From assembly GCF_030325625.1 (NCBI RefSeq), contig NZ_JACAIS010000008.1, positions 186,001-250,000 on the forward strand: DNA of 64,000 bases. The letters run 5' to 3'. Both the position numbers and the translations under genes were made by a program. The first letter of the stretch is position 1. Every line of letters begins with the position of its first letter. Shown piece after piece: positions 45,517 to 55,016 of this stretch. The notes under the pieces are model-generated. The model did not search any database. It was not told where the DNA came from and worked only from the letters and a program-made list of their open reading frames with translations. This stretch comes from Sphingobacterium sp. N143 (GTDB lineage: Bacteria > Bacteroidota > Bacteroidia > Sphingobacteriales > Sphingobacteriaceae).

Positions 45517-45525
45517 AATGCTGGA

Positions 45526-48500
45526 CTAAAGGGTTAAATTAATACCTGCTGTAAATAAGCGCATGGGCGGAAGTACATTCGCATTTAGATTTTCAGGATC
45601 CAATCCGCCAAACTTGGATATCGTCAACAGATTTTGTCCCTGTAAATAAGCCGTAAGTTGTTTCAATCTAAGTTTTTTAAGAAAATCAGCAGGTACGCTA
45701 TAGCGTAAACTGACATTTTGCAGACGTGCGTAGGTAGCATCTTCATACGCACCACTGCTGTCATTAAACTTCAGTATGGAGAGATAATTCATGATCGTCG
45801 TGCTTACCTTTGGCACATTGGTTATATCGCCAGGCTGTTGCCAGCGATCAAGCCAAATCGTAGAGCCATTTGTACCATAATAACCCATCGGTATCCCAGA
45901 TTGCCCCATAAGGCTCTTGCCTATACGTTTGGTAAAGGTAAAGCTAAAGTCTAGCGTGAAATTTTTGAAGGTGAACGTATTGGTCAGACCACCATAAAAG
46001 GTAGGATCAAGATCGACAAACTCCGTTTTGTCAGACTGGGATAGGCCTGTTACGAATTCGCCTGTTTCACCTTTGGCATTTGTAAACGTATACGTACCCG
46101 TTTGCGGATCCACTCCTGCATATTTATAAGTCAAGATACCGTTGACGGATTTACCCAATACATAGTTTGAATAAATACTACTTTGCGTTGGCATCCTAAG
46201 TATTTTGCTATCCGGAAGCGATATATTAAAGCGCGTATTCCACTTAAAGTCCTTATGGTCAATATTGACACTGCTCAAGCTGATCTCTACCCCCGTATTA
46301 CGTAATAAAGCATCCGAATTGAGCGTGTATTTGCTAAATCCGGTCACCATGGAAAGCGGCTGGGAAATCAACTGATTACTTGACCTGTTGTGGTAATAGC
46401 TGGCATCCAAAGATATGCGGTTTTTAAAGAAACCCAGCTCAATAGCGGCCTCCGAGTTGAAGTTTTTCTCCCATTCCAAGAGTGGATTAGAGAGCGATGT
46501 TGGGTAAAAGCCAATTTCTCCACCATAGGTTTTGCTGAGCACTGAATAGGTACTCAAGTATTGATAATCACCGATCTTGTCCCCACCTACAATTCCACTA
46601 CTTGCTCTTAACTTACCAAAGCTCAACCAAGGCATCAGCTCTTTGACAGCCCTTTCTTCGGAAAATATCCATCCCAAAGCTGCCGATCCAAAATTACCAA
46701 ATCTGCGACTTGGCCCGAATTTGATGGAGCCATCGCGGCGACCATTGATGTCAAGCATATATTTTTTGTCCCAGATAAACTTGACAATCCCATACATGCC
46801 GATGGATCGGTATTGGTTATCCGAAATAGTATACGTTTTTGAAGCCCCCAAAGCAGGATTACTCAGCAGCGCATCCGCAGGAAATCCCGTTCCCGTGATT
46901 GCATTAGATCGTCTTGTATTCTGATTGATTTCGCCACCCATTTTGACACTTAGTTCCCCCTTCTTCCAGATCACATTTTTGTATTCGGCGTAAGGACTAA
47001 TCGTCAGCGATTGCGTATCAAAATTGTTCAAAAGCCCCACATTCGTATTGTAAATAGATGTTGAGGCGGGATTGAAGGTTGTAGAGGGCACAGTAGACAA
47101 TTCCCTGCCTTTGAGGCTATTAAATCCAATGATTGTATTTAAGACGATATGCTCGTTAGGACGATAATTTAAGGTCAGATTCGATAATAAATTATTGGTT
47201 GTATTCAGATAAGTACGGTTGATATTACCGATCCCTTTTTCCCAATCCCCCACTTCGCTCCAGTTGACTTCACCCTTGTCAGTCAGCGGGTAAGGAGCAT
47301 TTGGCGCAACAGAGCTGGCATAAGAAGAGAAATCGTAGGGTACCATATCATTTTTGGATCCCATATACGATCCACTGAAAGAGAGGTCAAACTTATTATT
47401 ATTGCTCTTGGTATTGAGATTAAAGCGCACCGAACCGTCCCTATTTGCCCCCCTATGCATCTGGATGTTGCCCGTATTGCGCAAGCTACCATTAATCAAA
47501 AAAGAGGTATTATTGCTACCGCCGCTATAGCTCAAGTTGGCATTGCTGGTTACAGCGGCTTTACCCAAGAAAGCTGTTCGCCAGTCATGGTAACGATCTT
47601 CGGGCCAAGTTCCATTGACATCATAGTCTGTTGCGGTAGGTTCAAGGCCATCGTTTTTAAAGGCCTCGCGACGGAGCATCAAATATTCCGCTGTGTTTAG
47701 TATCGGTGCCATTTGCCCTTTTACAGATACCCCACTATACACATTGGCACTGACCATGCTACTGGTTGTCTTTGCCTTTTTTGTGGTGATCAAGATGACC
47801 CCATAGGCCCCGGAGGATCCATAAATTGCGGTGGCATCAATATCCTTGAGCACATCGATGCGTTCGATATCATTGGGATTGATGTAATTCAGTCCACTTC
47901 CCCCCTGTAAGAAGTTGCCCGTATCGTATTGTGAGTTGGTATTCATAGGCAGGGTACCACTGGGGTAACGCACCCCATCCACGATAACCAATGGTTCGGC
48001 AGACCCTGTATTAAAATTACTGGCACTCCGTAGTCTCATAGAGAATGCACCGCCCGGTTGACCCGTGGCCTGTTGGATAAATAGTCCAGGGACTTTTCCC
48101 TGTAAGGCCTCCAGCACATTGTTAACGGGATTTTTCTCAATATCTTTAGCTGTTATCGTCGTAATATTACCTGTATTAAAGCGCTTGGTCGTATTACCAT
48201 AAGCAGTCACCTGGATTTCATCCAGATCATTCAGTTGCGGCACCAATTTAAGTTCAAAGGGGTATTTAATCGCTGTCGCTTGTACATCCACTGCTTTATA
48301 CCCAACATAAGAGAAGCGTACTGTCGATTGTTTACTTTTAACCTTCAGTACAAAGGCCCCTTTCAGGTTAGTTGTGGTCGCATTCCCATCGGGGTTTAAT
48401 TCTTTGACAATGACACCCGCCAAGGTAACGCCATTTTCATCCATTACGGTTCCGCTTACGTAAGTTTCCTGATAACTCGCACGTGCCGCAAGTGGGGCGG

Positions 48501-48864
48501 CATCGGCCCTTTTGCTGACGACGATACTCTTATCCGTGATATTATAACGTAGATTTTCGGCTGAGAGCAGTTCCAATAAAAGCTTCTGTAAACTTTTATT
48601 TTTTACTTGGATCGTTTTCCGCTGAATAGCGTTTATATGACTATCGTTGTATACAAAGTCATACCCGGTCTGTTTTCGGATCTCTTTAAAGATCTGCGAC
48701 AAGGTCGCATCTTTGACGTTGAGTGTGACTTGCTGACTAAAAGACGTCGCGCTGGCGTGTACCATACCAAAGGTGAGCAGCGTAATAATAAGCTTCATAA
48801 TACATGAAATTTTGAGCAGAATTCGCCTGATCCGCCGTTTTTTATAGGTAGAAAATTTGTACAT
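45526..48864 (-). CDS. SusC/RagA TonB-dependent transporter with STN domain
   Basis: About 1112 residues from the ATG at 48862-48864 (MYKFSTYKKRRIRR); an extra ATG eight codons up is in frame. A signal region (LITLLTFGMVHASATSFSQ) is followed by a secretin/TonB STN domain (VTLNVKDATLSQIFKEIRKQ), a carboxypeptidase-like domain (VSGTVMDENGVTLAGVIVKE), the TonB box and plug (LDEIQVTAYGNTTKR, then DVLKDIDATAIYGSSGAYGV), and a barrel ending AGINLTL. The STN domain normally passes the transport signal to the FecR anti-sigma factor encoded upstream. Confidence 0.96.
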   Translation of the reverse strand: MYKFSTYKKRRIRRILLKISCIMKLIITLLTFGMVHASATSFSQQVTLNVKDATLSQIFKEIRKQTGYDFVYNDSHINAIQRKTIQVKNKSLQKLLLELLSAENLRYNITDKSIVVSKRADAAPLAARASYQETYVSGTVMDENGVTLAGVIVKELNPDGNATTTNLKGAFVLKVKSKQSTVRFSYVGYKAVDVQATAIKYPFELKLVPQLNDLDEIQVTAYGNTTKRFNTGNITTITAKDIEKNPVNNVLEALQGKVPGLFIQQATGQPGGAFSMRLRSASNFNTGSAEPLVIVDGVRYPSGTLPMNTNSQYDTGNFLQGGSGLNYINPNDIERIDVLKDIDATAIYGSSGAYGVILITTKKAKTTSSMVSANVYSGVSVKGQMAPILNTAEYLMLRREAFKNDGLEPTATDYDVNGTWPEDRYHDWRTAFLGKAAVTSNANLSYSGGSNNTSFLINGSLRNTGNIQMHRGANRDGSVRFNLNTKSNNNKFDLSFSGSYMGSKNDMVPYDFSSYASSVAPNAPYPLTDKGEVNWSEVGDWEKGIGNINRTYLNTTNNLLSNLTLNYRPNEHIVLNTIIGFNSLKGRELSTVPSTTFNPASTSIYNTNVGLLNNFDTQSLTISPYAEYKNVIWKKGELSVKMGGEINQNTRRSNAITGTGFPADALLSNPALGASKTYTISDNQYRSIGMYGIVKFIWDKKYMLDINGRRDGSIKFGPSRRFGNFGSAALGWIFSEERAVKELMPWLSFGKLRASSGIVGGDKIGDYQYLSTYSVLSKTYGGEIGFYPTSLSNPLLEWEKNFNSEAAIELGFFKNRISLDASYYHNRSSNQLISQPLSMVTGFSKYTLNSDALLRNTGVEISLSSVNIDHKDFKWNTRFNISLPDSKILRMPTQSSIYSNYVLGKSVNGILTYKYAGVDPQTGTYTFTNAKGETGEFVTGLSQSDKTEFVDLDPTFYGGLTNTFTFKNFTLDFSFTFTKRIGKSLMGQSGIPMGYYGTNGSTIWLDRWQQPGDITNVPKVSTTIMNYLSILKFNDSSGAYEDATYARLQNVSLRYSVPADFLKKLRLKQLTAYLQGQNLLTISKFGGLDPENLNANVLPPMRLFTAGINLTL

Positions 48865-49018
48865 TTGATTTGAGTTAATAATGGGCATACTTCCTGCCAG
48901 TCGTATGCCCTATAAAATACTTAAGCTTTTTAGGGTGGCCACTTTGGCCCCCTTTTTTATTGGGTTTTATTGGTTCTTATACAGGTCCGAATTCTTTCAT
49001 TATGATAGTGGTAATTTG

Positions 49019-50134
49019 TTAATTGATTAGGTATAGTGTTTTTCCCCTGAGCGTAAATTTAAGGGAGTTTGTTTTTTCAAGAAGTTGTAGGATGCTCGAT
49101 AGGTTCTTTTTTCTAGAGATGATGCCTGTAAAAGTATCTCCTTTATCTGTATAGGCCTCGTAATCGATGTCTATGTTGTACCAGCGCGCGATGTCCGCCA
49201 TCATTTGTTTGATTGGTACTGCATTGAACACAAAGTCGCCATCCTTCCATCCAGCTTCCGCTTCCGCATCGACTCGCTGAATTTTGCCCCCATCGACAGA
49301 TACAAGACATTGTTGCCCCGGTTTCAATAGGTATACGCCATGTTTTGAATTGATTTTAACAGCACCTTCGATCAGTGTGGTTTTTGTAGCCCTAGTTTCC
49401 GGATAAGCCGTCACATTAAAATGTGTTCCCAATACTTGGATTTCCTGTTGATCGGTCCGCACTTTAAATGGAGTATGATGTTTCATCACCTCAAAATAGA
49501 CCTCACCAGTGACAGTTACCAGACGTTCATGTGGCGAGAATTGCGCCGGAAACTCAATGGAAGATGCCGCATTGATCCAGGCCTTTGTTCCATCAGGAAG
49601 CGTAAGCCTATATTGCCCACCCCGCGGTGTAGTTAGGGTATTCAAAAGTGGTTTTTGGTCAATTTCCGGTTTCGTTTGCCCCGCCGATTCATAGCTGATA
49701 TTCCCTTCTCCATCTTGGTGAACAGTTACCTGCTCATTGACCTTGATATCCTGTACATTACCTTCCCCCAGCGCATATACCTGCCCATTGGAAAGCTTCA
49801 GTATCGCTTTATCCGTTCCTGGCTCTATTTTGATGGAGGCCGCTTCGGTAGGCACTAACACCCTGTTTTGCTGATACAGATGCCAAGCCACAAAAGATAG
49901 GCAAAGACAAATTATAGCTGCCGCAGCCATGCGGAAAGGATAGTGAATAATTCGCTTCGGAGCGCCCACTTCAGGCTTCAATCTGCCCAATTCCTCATAT
50001 TGCTGATCGGTCAGCTGCTGTCCGGAGATATTGAGCCGGGCATACCAGGCTTCGAGCAGTCTGGCCTCCTCTTCCGAGCAATCGCCCAGATTATATTTTA
50101 ACAACAATTCTTTTAGGTCTTCTGCGTTTTTCAT
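49019..50134 (-). CDS. FecR-family anti-sigma factor
   Basis: 371 residues. A cytoplasmic N-terminal part (LGDCSEEEARLLEAWYARLN) binds the sigma factor, a single membrane segment follows (AAAAIICLCLSFVAWHLY, about 69-87), and a periplasmic FecR domain contains LPDGTKAWINAASSIEFP and TVTGEVYFEVMKHHTPFKV. A DUF4974 end (FNAVPIKQMMADIARWYNIDIDY) probably contacts the STN domain of the SusC at 45526. It follows the sigma gene by 61 bases. Confidence 0.95.
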   Translation of the reverse strand: MKNAEDLKELLLKYNLGDCSEEEARLLEAWYARLNISGQQLTDQQYEELGRLKPEVGAPKRIIHYPFRMAAAAIICLCLSFVAWHLYQQNRVLVPTEAASIKIEPGTDKAILKLSNGQVYALGEGNVQDIKVNEQVTVHQDGEGNISYESAGQTKPEIDQKPLLNTLTTPRGGQYRLTLPDGTKAWINAASSIEFPAQFSPHERLVTVTGEVYFEVMKHHTPFKVRTDQQEIQVLGTHFNVTAYPETRATKTTLIEGAVKINSKHGVYLLKPGQQCLVSVDGGKIQRVDAEAEAGWKDGDFVFNAVPIKQMMADIARWYNIDIDYEAYTDKGDTFTGIISRKKNLSSILQLLEKTNSLKFTLRGKTLYLIN

Positions 50135-50195
50135 GCGCTTTATTTAATGTAAGACCTTTGAGGAAGCATTAAGGGCTAGTGTGTTTTTATTTTTT

Positions 50196-50765
50196 TTAAA
50201 AAAAACCTACAAAAAGTACCATACCCAGTTTAGTACGCAATGTTTTTAGCGCAGCTTTAATATGGTTTTTGACCGTGTTTTCAGAAATTCCAAGGCTTTC
50301 GGCTATTTCACTGTGTGATAATCCATGCATCCGGCTCATCAACAGCACATTTTTCATTTTTGGCGGCAATTTTTCAATTTCACCATCTATTAGCTGTTGC
50401 ATTTCCCTTTCCCGGATTTGATACTCTGTGTAATGGCTTACATTATCTGTGAATTGGCGAAAAGATTCGGCGTATCGGTCCACCACATTTTGATGTGCAA
50501 TATATTTTAACACTTTATTACGTACCAGCACATAGAGCCAGGCCGAAAGATTTTTTATCGCAGGTAGGTCTGCATGTTTGATCCATATCTGCGAAAAGAC
50601 GTCCTGTACGATTTCTTTTGCCCCATCATAACTACCCAATTTTTGGTAAGCGTGACTGACAAGCAATACCTTATAACGATGATATACTATTTCAAAAGCT
50701 TGATGATCCCCATTGCGGATCTGGTCGATCAATTCTTCATCCACATGACTTTCGTTAGTTTGCAT
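50196..50765 (-). CDS. ECF-type RNA polymerase sigma factor (FecI-like)
   Basis: 189 residues. Region 2 is seen in NGDHQAFEIVYHRYKVLLVSHAYQKLGSYDGAKEIVQDVFSQIWIK, and region 4 in LPPKMKNVLLMSRMHGLSHSEIAESLGISENTVKNHIKAALKTLR. This is the Bacteroidota 'expansion family' of ECF sigma factors. It is released by the FecR protein encoded next and should activate the SusC/SusD/TlpA operon when the substrate is present. Confidence 0.95.
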   Translation of the reverse strand: MQTNESHVDEELIDQIRNGDHQAFEIVYHRYKVLLVSHAYQKLGSYDGAKEIVQDVFSQIWIKHADLPAIKNLSAWLYVLVRNKVLKYIAHQNVVDRYAESFRQFTDNVSHYTEYQIREREMQQLIDGEIEKLPPKMKNVLLMSRMHGLSHSEIAESLGISENTVKNHIKAALKTLRTKLGMVLFVGFF

Positions 50766-50931
50766 ATAAAGTATTTACTGAATGAACCTTTACCATGTAC
50801 ACTTAGGTGAATTTTAAATCGGATACACTGTCTCGTTTGGCACAAAAATGGGCCTTCAGCGCCAAAAATATCAATATTAAATTGAATAGAAAAAGAAAAT
50901 TGGTGATGTTATAAAAATTCATTCAAAATTT

Positions 50932-51852
50932 TCACCGCGATATAGCACCCTCGTTCACCTCCCGGAAGCGGATCGGTGCCATCTGCATCATTTTTTTAAA
51001 GAAATTATTAAAATGAGTAGCCTCTTTAAAACCTAAAGAATACGCGATTTCCGAGACATTCCATTCGGTATGTCTCAGTAATATTTTAGCCTCCTGTAAC
51101 AGGCGCTCCGCAATAATTGCGGAAGTTGTTTTTTCAGTAGTCTCTTTGACGGCGCGATTAAGGTGATTGATATGGATGGAAAGCTGACCTGCGAATTCGC
51201 CGGGCGATCGAAAGCTGATCCGCTGCCTCAGATCTTCAATCGGAAACTGACGCTCTAAAAGCTCCAGGAACATATGCGTGATCCGTTGAGAAGCATTCGC
51301 CTGCTGCTTTTCAACTTTAGAAGCCGTTTTCATCCTATGCGTATAATGAAGTAGATCAAACACGAGATTTCTCAGCAGATCATATTTATGTGCATAATCC
51401 GACTCTAATCCAGCCTGCATCTTTAAGTATATCTGCTTTATATCTTCCAATTGCTCATCCGTGAGCTCAAAAACAGGTAAGGCGTTGGGTTTAAAGACTT
51501 CGTAGTCGTTTAGGTTGCCGAAGTGATGAAAAAATGATGCCGTAAAGACACAAAAAAATCCAGCTTTATAATCGTCAATCCATTCAAATTTGTAAGGGAT
51601 CTGCGGATTTGTAAAAAATAAGGCCTGCTTTTTAATTTCAATGACCTTGTCAGCATAATGTATTCGGTTTCTACCGATAATCAGGGTAATCTTAAAATAA
51701 TCTTTCCTGCTGTAGACCACAGGCTTCGTATGCTTACCTATATATCCATCTATTTTAAAAACATTGAAATGCCCTACCCCATTTCGGATATTTTCGGGGA
51801 TCCGGTCAAATTTAGATTGGTAAAACCCCTCCAGTGACTGCATTTTTTCCAT
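50932..51852 (-). CDS. AraC-family transcriptional regulator
   Basis: 306 residues. The N-terminal sensor has HFNVFKIDGYIGKHTKPVVY and FFTNPQIPYKFEW, a Bacteroidota AraC type. The C-terminal half has the HTH pair ISFRSPGEFAGQLSIHINHLNRAVKETTEKTTSAIIAERLL and IAYSLGFKEATHFNNFFKKMMQMAPIRFR. It lies just downstream of the SDR at 51931 on the same strand, with a terminator between, and probably regulates that gene. Confidence 0.93.
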   Translation of the reverse strand: MEKMQSLEGFYQSKFDRIPENIRNGVGHFNVFKIDGYIGKHTKPVVYSRKDYFKITLIIGRNRIHYADKVIEIKKQALFFTNPQIPYKFEWIDDYKAGFFCVFTASFFHHFGNLNDYEVFKPNALPVFELTDEQLEDIKQIYLKMQAGLESDYAHKYDLLRNLVFDLLHYTHRMKTASKVEKQQANASQRITHMFLELLERQFPIEDLRQRISFRSPGEFAGQLSIHINHLNRAVKETTEKTTSAIIAERLLQEAKILLRHTEWNVSEIAYSLGFKEATHFNNFFKKMMQMAPIRFREVNEGAISR

Positions 51853-51876
51853 AGGATAAATGTACGAAAATCAAAT

Positions 51877-51913
51877 AAAAAACGCCGTCACTCAGTAATG
51901 ACAACGCTTTTTA
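51877..51913 (-). terminator. Terminator of the SDR at 51931
   Basis: Minus-strand stem around GCGTTGTCAT/GTGACGGCGT with G-T pairs, followed by six Ts. Confidence 0.65.
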
Positions 51914-51930
51914 TTTTAAGTATAAGATTT

Positions 51931-52770
51931 TCAATTAAAATCAGTGGAATAAGAAATATACTTATTGCTTTCTAATTCTTCTGAAAGCAGATTAACTTTT
52001 TCCGTTGCCCTTTTGTAGGCATCGCTTCCGAGGTAGAGCCGTACAGGCGGGTTGGGATTCTTTACCAAATCGATAAAAACCTGAGCCAGCAATTCCGGAT
52101 TACCGATTTGCGATCCGTTCATGGCTGCATATTTTTCGTGGGAGCTTCTCACCGCAGTATAGTCATCAATTTTCTTTCCAGCAAAAACAAGGGAGTTTTC
52201 TTCCAGAAACTCCGTCCGGAATGCCCCCGGTGCCACCACTGTCACTTTAACACCAAACTCTTTCACATCCTCTGCCATCACCTCTGAAAGCCCTGTCACC
52301 GCATATTTCGTAGCAGCGTACATCGCCCAGCCCTTTCCCGGGGCAAAACCCGCAATAGATGAAATGTTGATAATATGGCCCGATTTCTGCTGCCTGAAGT
52401 AAGGCATCGCAGACTGCATCGTCTTAATTACAGCCATTACGTTAATGTCAAAACTATCCTTGATTTCTTCCTGACTTAATTCTTCCACAGCTCCACCTAT
52501 CCCATAGCCGGCATTATTCACCAACACATCAATTTTCCCGAACTGTGCAACCGTACGTTCTAACGCTTCACGGATAGATTGCTCACTTGTCAAATCCACT
52601 TCCAATGGTAAGAACTGTTGCTCGTCAAAATGCCCGACAGCGTCTATTAAACGCTGAGATTTTCGACTTGTTGCTGCTACGCTATACCCCGCTACGATAA
52701 GTTTTTTTACCAACGACAACCCCATTCCCTTGGAAGCCCCCGTTATAAACCAAACTTTATTTGTCTCCAT
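51931..52770 (-). CDS. SDR-family oxidoreductase
   Basis: 279 residues. TGASKGMG at residues 10-17, NNAGYGIGG, SSIAG and YAATKYAVTGLSEVMAEDV give cofactor and catalytic sites. It resembles the SDRs at 30915 and 32923 and is likewise paired with an AraC gene. Its upstream region (52821-52850) carries a weaker, shortened match to the island's 42-bp element (GAAG...AATAG...ATTACGAAAAT), and a TAATTTTG box is at 52790-52797 on the minus strand. Confidence 0.92.
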   Translation of the reverse strand: METNKVWFITGASKGMGLSLVKKLIVAGYSVAATSRKSQRLIDAVGHFDEQQFLPLEVDLTSEQSIREALERTVAQFGKIDVLVNNAGYGIGGAVEELSQEEIKDSFDINVMAVIKTMQSAMPYFRQQKSGHIINISSIAGFAPGKGWAMYAATKYAVTGLSEVMAEDVKEFGVKVTVVAPGAFRTEFLEENSLVFAGKKIDDYTAVRSSHEKYAAMNGSQIGNPELLAQVFIDLVKNPNPPVRLYLGSDAYKRATEKVNLLSEELESNKYISYSTDFN

Positions 52771-53031
52771 ATCTAATTTATTTATAGGACAAAATTAGCA
52801 CTTCAATAGATGTCATTAATAACTAAATCGAAGCAATAGATTACGAAAATCAAACAATTGAATGTATTCCACAGCAACTCAGCGCTAGCACAAGTCAACA
52901 AAAATAATTACACCGTCAAATGGAGGGCAAAATATTTTGGTACACTCATGTTAAAAATTTAGCCGTACTTTCATTAACTTCGTTAGTCTAACATTTCGGC
53001 TTATTTTTTACCAACTTACATACAGATCAAC

Positions 53032-53934
53032 ATGGATAAACGTGTAAAATTTGATTTTGAAGTATACTTTACCAACGGTGGCAGCCTCAAGGGCGAAGAT
53101 TTCCGCTTGGATATCAACGGCGATACGATCAGCGACGCAGAGCTCGCCGACTATATCATTCAAGATCTCCGGCTGCTGATGGCCGGAAAAGTAAATATCC
53201 TCAACAAAGAAATTTTTGCGGAGCCCCATAAACGCAAGGTTGCGCCAGCAGAAAACGCGACGGAACAGCTTATTGACCTCAGCCATACGATCGAAAACGG
53301 CCTTGTTACCTACAAAGGGCTGCCCGCCCCGATTATCTGCGATTACCTATCCAGAGCCGACTCCAAGAGCTATTACGATGAAGGTACCGAATTTCAGATC
53401 GGCAAAATAGAGATGGTCAGTAATACGGGTACCTATATTGACTGCCCTTTTCACCGCTATGAACATGGCAAGGATACCGCCGAAATGGACTTAAAGGCTT
53501 TTGTGGATCTGGACGCCGTGGTCATCAGGGCTCCCTACCGCAACGGACTGGCCATTACCGATGAGCAGCTCAAAAACAGGGAAATCCGAAACCGTGCCGT
53601 ATTGATCCATACCGGATGGGATAGCCATTGGAATACCGAAGCCTATTATGAAAACCATCCCTACCTGACCGCAGCGGCAGCGACGTACCTTGCCGAATGT
53701 GGTGTTAAACTGGTGGGCATTGATTCACACAATATCGATGATACCAGTGGACGATCACGTCCGGTTCATTCCACTCTTTTGGGATCAGAAATCCTGATTG
53801 TCGAACATTTGTGTCATCTGGACCTACTGCCTGATGACAACTTTACGTTTACAGCCGCTCCACCAAAGTTTAAAAGTGTCGGTACATTTCCTGTACGCGC
53901 ATTTGCAAAGCTGAAAAAGGATGTGAATAGCTAG
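53032..53934 (+). CDS. Cyclase-family hydrolase (kynurenine-formamidase fold) with N-terminal extension
   Basis: 300 residues. Residues 81-295 form the cyclase domain: IDLSHTIENGLVTYKGLPAP, the metal-site region NTGTYIDCPFH (131-141), GIDSHNIDD, and the end PVHSTLLGSEILIVEHLCHLDLL. The usual HxGTHxDxPxH motif here has Asn at the first His and Tyr at the second, with Asp137 and His141 kept. Residues 1-75 are an extra domain (FEVYFTNGGSLKGEDFRLDI) I do not recognise. It may hydrolyse an amide or ester bond. Confidence 0.88.
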   Translation: MDKRVKFDFEVYFTNGGSLKGEDFRLDINGDTISDAELADYIIQDLRLLMAGKVNILNKEIFAEPHKRKVAPAENATEQLIDLSHTIENGLVTYKGLPAPIICDYLSRADSKSYYDEGTEFQIGKIEMVSNTGTYIDCPFHRYEHGKDTAEMDLKAFVDLDAVVIRAPYRNGLAITDEQLKNREIRNRAVLIHTGWDSHWNTEAYYENHPYLTAAAATYLAECGVKLVGIDSHNIDDTSGRSRPVHSTLLGSEILIVEHLCHLDLLPDDNFTFTAAPPKFKSVGTFPVRAFAKLKKDVNS

Positions 53935-54112
53935 AGGCTTTCGATAAAAATATGGTTCATAAATTGGTGAGTTGGCGTTTGGCTCAAGATAATTTTTTAT
54001 TTTGTATTGATCCAACATAAATTTCATTACCTTAGAATATTGTTAAAAGAAAAATTTGAAAATCAAGACAATAAGTTATTGCAATAACATTAGGTAAAGA
54101 AAAAATTATTTT

Positions 54113-54748
54113 ATGAAAATAACACTTAAGGTCGCTTCATTTCTATTTTTGGCCGCCATATTCATGTATGGATGCAACAAGGACAATAGTATATCCGAGA
54201 TACCAGAAAAGGTTATAGAAAAACCCGAAGAGCCAGCCAAAGCCATCAGAGATACCTTTCTGTTTTTAAGGAAAGATGTTATCATATTCAAAGCATATAA
54301 AGGGTCGCTCAAGGGCGGTGTTGATATAACTGCACAAGAGAAACCAGAAACTTTTTGGAATTCTAGCAAGCTGTCCAGTTATCTTTATGATACACTTACT
54401 GTGACCAAAGACAGTACCTTCGAGCGACCTTATAAATATGAAATTAATAATTTTAGGTTCGAGCAGCGCAAGGACAGTATTTTTCGGTGGAATCGTTATG
54501 CAAAATTTTGGGAGTTTTATGGCTTGCACAAGAAAGATACAGTCGAACAATATGTTCGCTTTTATAGTTTTCAAAAGTACACGCCGCCCTATTTATTTGC
54601 TGAAAATGGTCACAATTCTGGTGAAATATCATATTCCTATTATTTCAATGACAATAAATACCTTTTTAAAGGCCCTGAAGATATGAAAAATGAGAATGAT
54701 GAGGTAGCCTGGTATGGCATCAAGTATATATACGTTAAAAAGAAATAG
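54113..54748 (+). CDS. Small lipoprotein of unknown family, copy 2
   Basis: 211 residues. Signal and Cys21 (FMYGCNKDN), then the same proline/glutamate linker and aromatic-rich body as the gene at 38649, with about 25 substitutions, most of them conservative. Purifying selection on both copies is suggested because length and frame are unbroken. It converges with the holin-like cassette to its right. Confidence 0.85.
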   Translation: MKITLKVASFLFLAAIFMYGCNKDNSISEIPEKVIEKPEEPAKAIRDTFLFLRKDVIIFKAYKGSLKGGVDITAQEKPETFWNSSKLSSYLYDTLTVTKDSTFERPYKYEINNFRFEQRKDSIFRWNRYAKFWEFYGLHKKDTVEQYVRFYSFQKYTPPYLFAENGHNSGEISYSYYFNDNKYLFKGPEDMKNENDEVAWYGIKYIYVKKK

Positions 54749-54785
54749 CTTATTCCATAGGCGACAGAACCCGATTACACAAAAA

Positions 54786-54817
54786 GGGAAGCACCACCTA
54801 CGATGCTTCCCTTTTTT
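54786..54817. terminator. Bidirectional terminator between lipoprotein copy 2 and the holin-like gene
   Basis: GGGAAGCA (54786-54793) and TGCTTCCC (54804-54811) with T-tract on the plus strand and A-tract before the stem, so it works both ways. Confidence 0.85.
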
Positions 54818-54833
54818 GTGGACTAAGGCATCC

Positions 54834-55016
54834 TTACTTGCCTCTTTTTGGTTTCCACCGGCTCAGCAGTCTGCTTGTGGCAAAGCTTACCAGCGTACCA
54901 AGCGCAGCGGTAAGCGCGGTCTGCAGTACATCGCCCAGCGAGATACTGGCCCAGATGGAACAGATCGTTCCACCGATGGCTGATATACGAATATCATTCA
55001 CTTTCATTGGCTTCAC
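54834..55016 (-). CDS. Holin-like small membrane protein
   Basis: 60 residues. Two hydrophobic stretches (ISAIGGTICSIWASI and VLQTALTAALGTLVSFATSR) are followed by a strongly basic tail (RWKPKRGK), the layout of small class II-type holins. The family is unnamed as far as I can tell. Its first 23 bases overlap the end of the upstream gene, so the two are translationally coupled. A decayed copy with its terminator is at 42736-42845. Confidence 0.75.
   Translation of the reverse strand: MKPMKVNDIRISAIGGTICSIWASISLGDVLQTALTAALGTLVSFATSRLLSRWKPKRGK

Noticed and set aside
48905..48960. Hairpin GGCCA/TGGCC with T-run between susC and fecR
   Set aside because: The T-run is on the plus strand, while both neighbouring genes are leftward, so it would not terminate either.
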